Assembly: GCF_029946165.1 (NCBI RefSeq)
Contig: NZ_JAQSDZ010000016.1
Location: 1 to 64,000 of the forward strand
Length of the DNA stretch: 64,000 nucleotides
Origin: Methylotenera sp.
GTDB taxonomy: Bacteria > Pseudomonadota > Gammaproteobacteria > Burkholderiales > Methylophilaceae
Direction of reading: 5' to 3'
Notes under the pieces: model-generated
What the model was told of the DNA's origin: nothing
The model's input: the letters and a program-made list of their open reading frames with translations, nothing else
Databases searched by the model: none
Shown here: positions 63,115 to 64,000 of the stretch, one piece after another
Numbering within the stretch: position 1 is the first letter of the stretch
Layout of the letters: each line of letters begins with the position of its first letter
Position numbers and translations under genes: made by a program

Positions 63115-64000
63115 TTAAACCTGCCCTCTACGCATTGTGCCAGCATTATCTGCATTACCACCGCCTGCACTAATCGATTTATTCAAAATCATTGGTACTG
63201 GTTGTTGCAACAAGGTATACAAGTTAATTAAATTGCGACGATAGAGTTGATCAAAGCTCGCCACGCTATCAGATGAGTTGTAATCTCCAAACCACCAAAA
63301 CCAATCTGATCCTTCACAAATAGACAACTGACGTTCACAGGCCTTCAATTGATTGGCGTCTAAAATATTACTCAACATCACATCATCGTAAGTTTTTTTC
63401 GCAGCACAGAGTAAATCCCATGCTAAGTTTTTATCTTTACTGCCAATCCAAGTACTAAATGTGCCGTATACCCAACTACCTGCCGCTATTTGCGACAATG
63501 CGGGGGCGGATATTCTATGAGTTTTATATTCTTTGGATTGATATAAATCAACGACATCACTAAAAGTTGTCATTTCAATATCTGGGTGATTGGTCAATGC
63601 CGCATACAATTCGTTCAAAAAGTAATAACCATTGTAGGGATAATATTCCCAAGCATTTTCACCATCTAGTATTACGCTAACAATCTTTGCGCTTCCATTT
63701 GAATTTGCTTGATGAATGCCCTCAAGTGTTTGAATGAAATCTCGCACCGCATCAGGCGTGTGCATTTTTGCATATTCAAAGCCAATTTTATCTGAAAGAT
63801 TATCGTCTCTAAAAAAGCATAAAATATCTTGTTTTCCGTTAGTCACACGATATGGTTGGTAGAGATATTCGCTTTTGTCTTGTAAACCCATCTGCGATTT
63901 CAACAAACTATTGGCCAATACTGCCTGGCCTGTAGCTGCCCATTCCACGCCTTGTTCCGCCATTAAGGAGAGCGTAGCATTCGATACTCCACCCTCTGCA
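63115..64000 (-). CDS. GH57 alpha-amylase-type glycoside hydrolase (5' end outside the window)
   Basis: The C-terminal 295 or so residues of a GH57 enzyme; the reading frame runs off the right edge without a start, with AEGGVSNATLSLMAEQGVEW just inside it. The catalytic-acid region VSVILDGENAWEYYPYNGYY is visible, followed by the helical C-terminal region typical of GH57 amylopullulanases and 4-alpha-glucanotransferases (WFWWFGDYNSSDS, FDQLYRRNLINLY). An internal ATG at 63963 is not the start because homologous sequence continues before it. It is the upstream member of the glucan cluster, 76 bp from malQ. Confidence 0.88.
   Translation of the reverse strand, partial: AEGGVSNATLSLMAEQGVEWAATGQAVLANSLLKSQMGLQDKSEYLYQPYRVTNGKQDILCFFRDDNLSDKIGFEYAKMHTPDAVRDFIQTLEGIHQANSNGSAKIVSVILDGENAWEYYPYNGYYFLNELYAALTNHPDIEMTTFSDVVDLYQSKEYKTHRISAPALSQIAAGSWVYGTFSTWIGSKDKNLAWDLLCAAKKTYDDVMLSNILDANQLKACERQLSICEGSDWFWWFGDYNSSDSVASFDQLYRRNLINLYTLLQQPVPMILNKSISAGGGNADNAGTMRRGQV

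Overview
The window reads as chromosomal DNA of a low-to-moderate GC betaproteobacterium. A relative of the methylotrophic Methylophilaceae (Methylotenera-like) is my best guess. This is inferred from a XoxF-type PQQ alcohol dehydrogenase, a MutL that carries the endonuclease motif, PilU, a betaproteobacterial-type DapC, DUF3034 and ChrR-family regulation. No phage, plasmid, CRISPR or rRNA sequence is visible.

Layout. (1) 1-5.7 kb: a BIME-like pair of REP palindromes and its probable transposase (RAYT), whose start codon overlaps the stop of uvrB; then an exported trypsin-like protease with a TPR tail, aspartate aminotransferase, and two identical tRNA-Asn genes. (2) 5.7-12 kb: an accessory-looking segment directly after the tRNAs, with a short J-domain protein coupled to three unrecognised genes and two tandem Thr-rich secreted paralogs whose 3' 791 bp are identical. 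(3) 12-18.6 kb: scattered single genes (PAP2 phosphatase, ASCH protein, SelO, DUF5710 and GIY-YIG-like proteins, VF530 protein, YcaO). (4) 18.7-30.7 kb: an ECF sigma factor, a ChrR-like cupin and a YheT-type hydrolase; a divergent DUF3034-globin pair; and a nine-gene membrane-lipid operon (methyltransferase, DUF2878, DUF1295, DUF6134-like, lipocalin, desaturase, flavoprotein, DUF1365, cyclopropane synthase). (5) 30.8-35.1 kb: a YhcH protein, a MnmC split into two genes, and the XoxF-like dehydrogenase. (6) 35.1-35.7 kb: a noncoding stack of inverted repeats and a second BIME. (7) 35.7-53.6 kb: housekeeping genes (an OGT-like protein, pilU, an EamA transporter, dapC, miaA, a K+ channel, mutL, a chemoreceptor fragment, a Suv3-like helicase, a beta-CASP nuclease, amiC, tsaE, queG). 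(8) 53.6-64 kb: two c-di-GMP proteins, then a ROK kinase, MalQ and a GH57 enzyme truncated by the window edge.

The most notable result is a shared promoter pattern, TTG[C/A]ATC[C/T], exactly 16 nt, then CGTA. It occurs in front of the sigma gene, the lipid operon, the divergent DUF3034-globin pair and, about 16 kb away, the exported protease. This defines a likely ECF regulon that joins membrane-lipid remodelling, a periplasmic globin, an outer-membrane protein and a periplasmic protease. It is probably a response to singlet oxygen or other membrane oxidation. The putative anti-sigma partner is cupin-only: I see no zinc anti-sigma domain.
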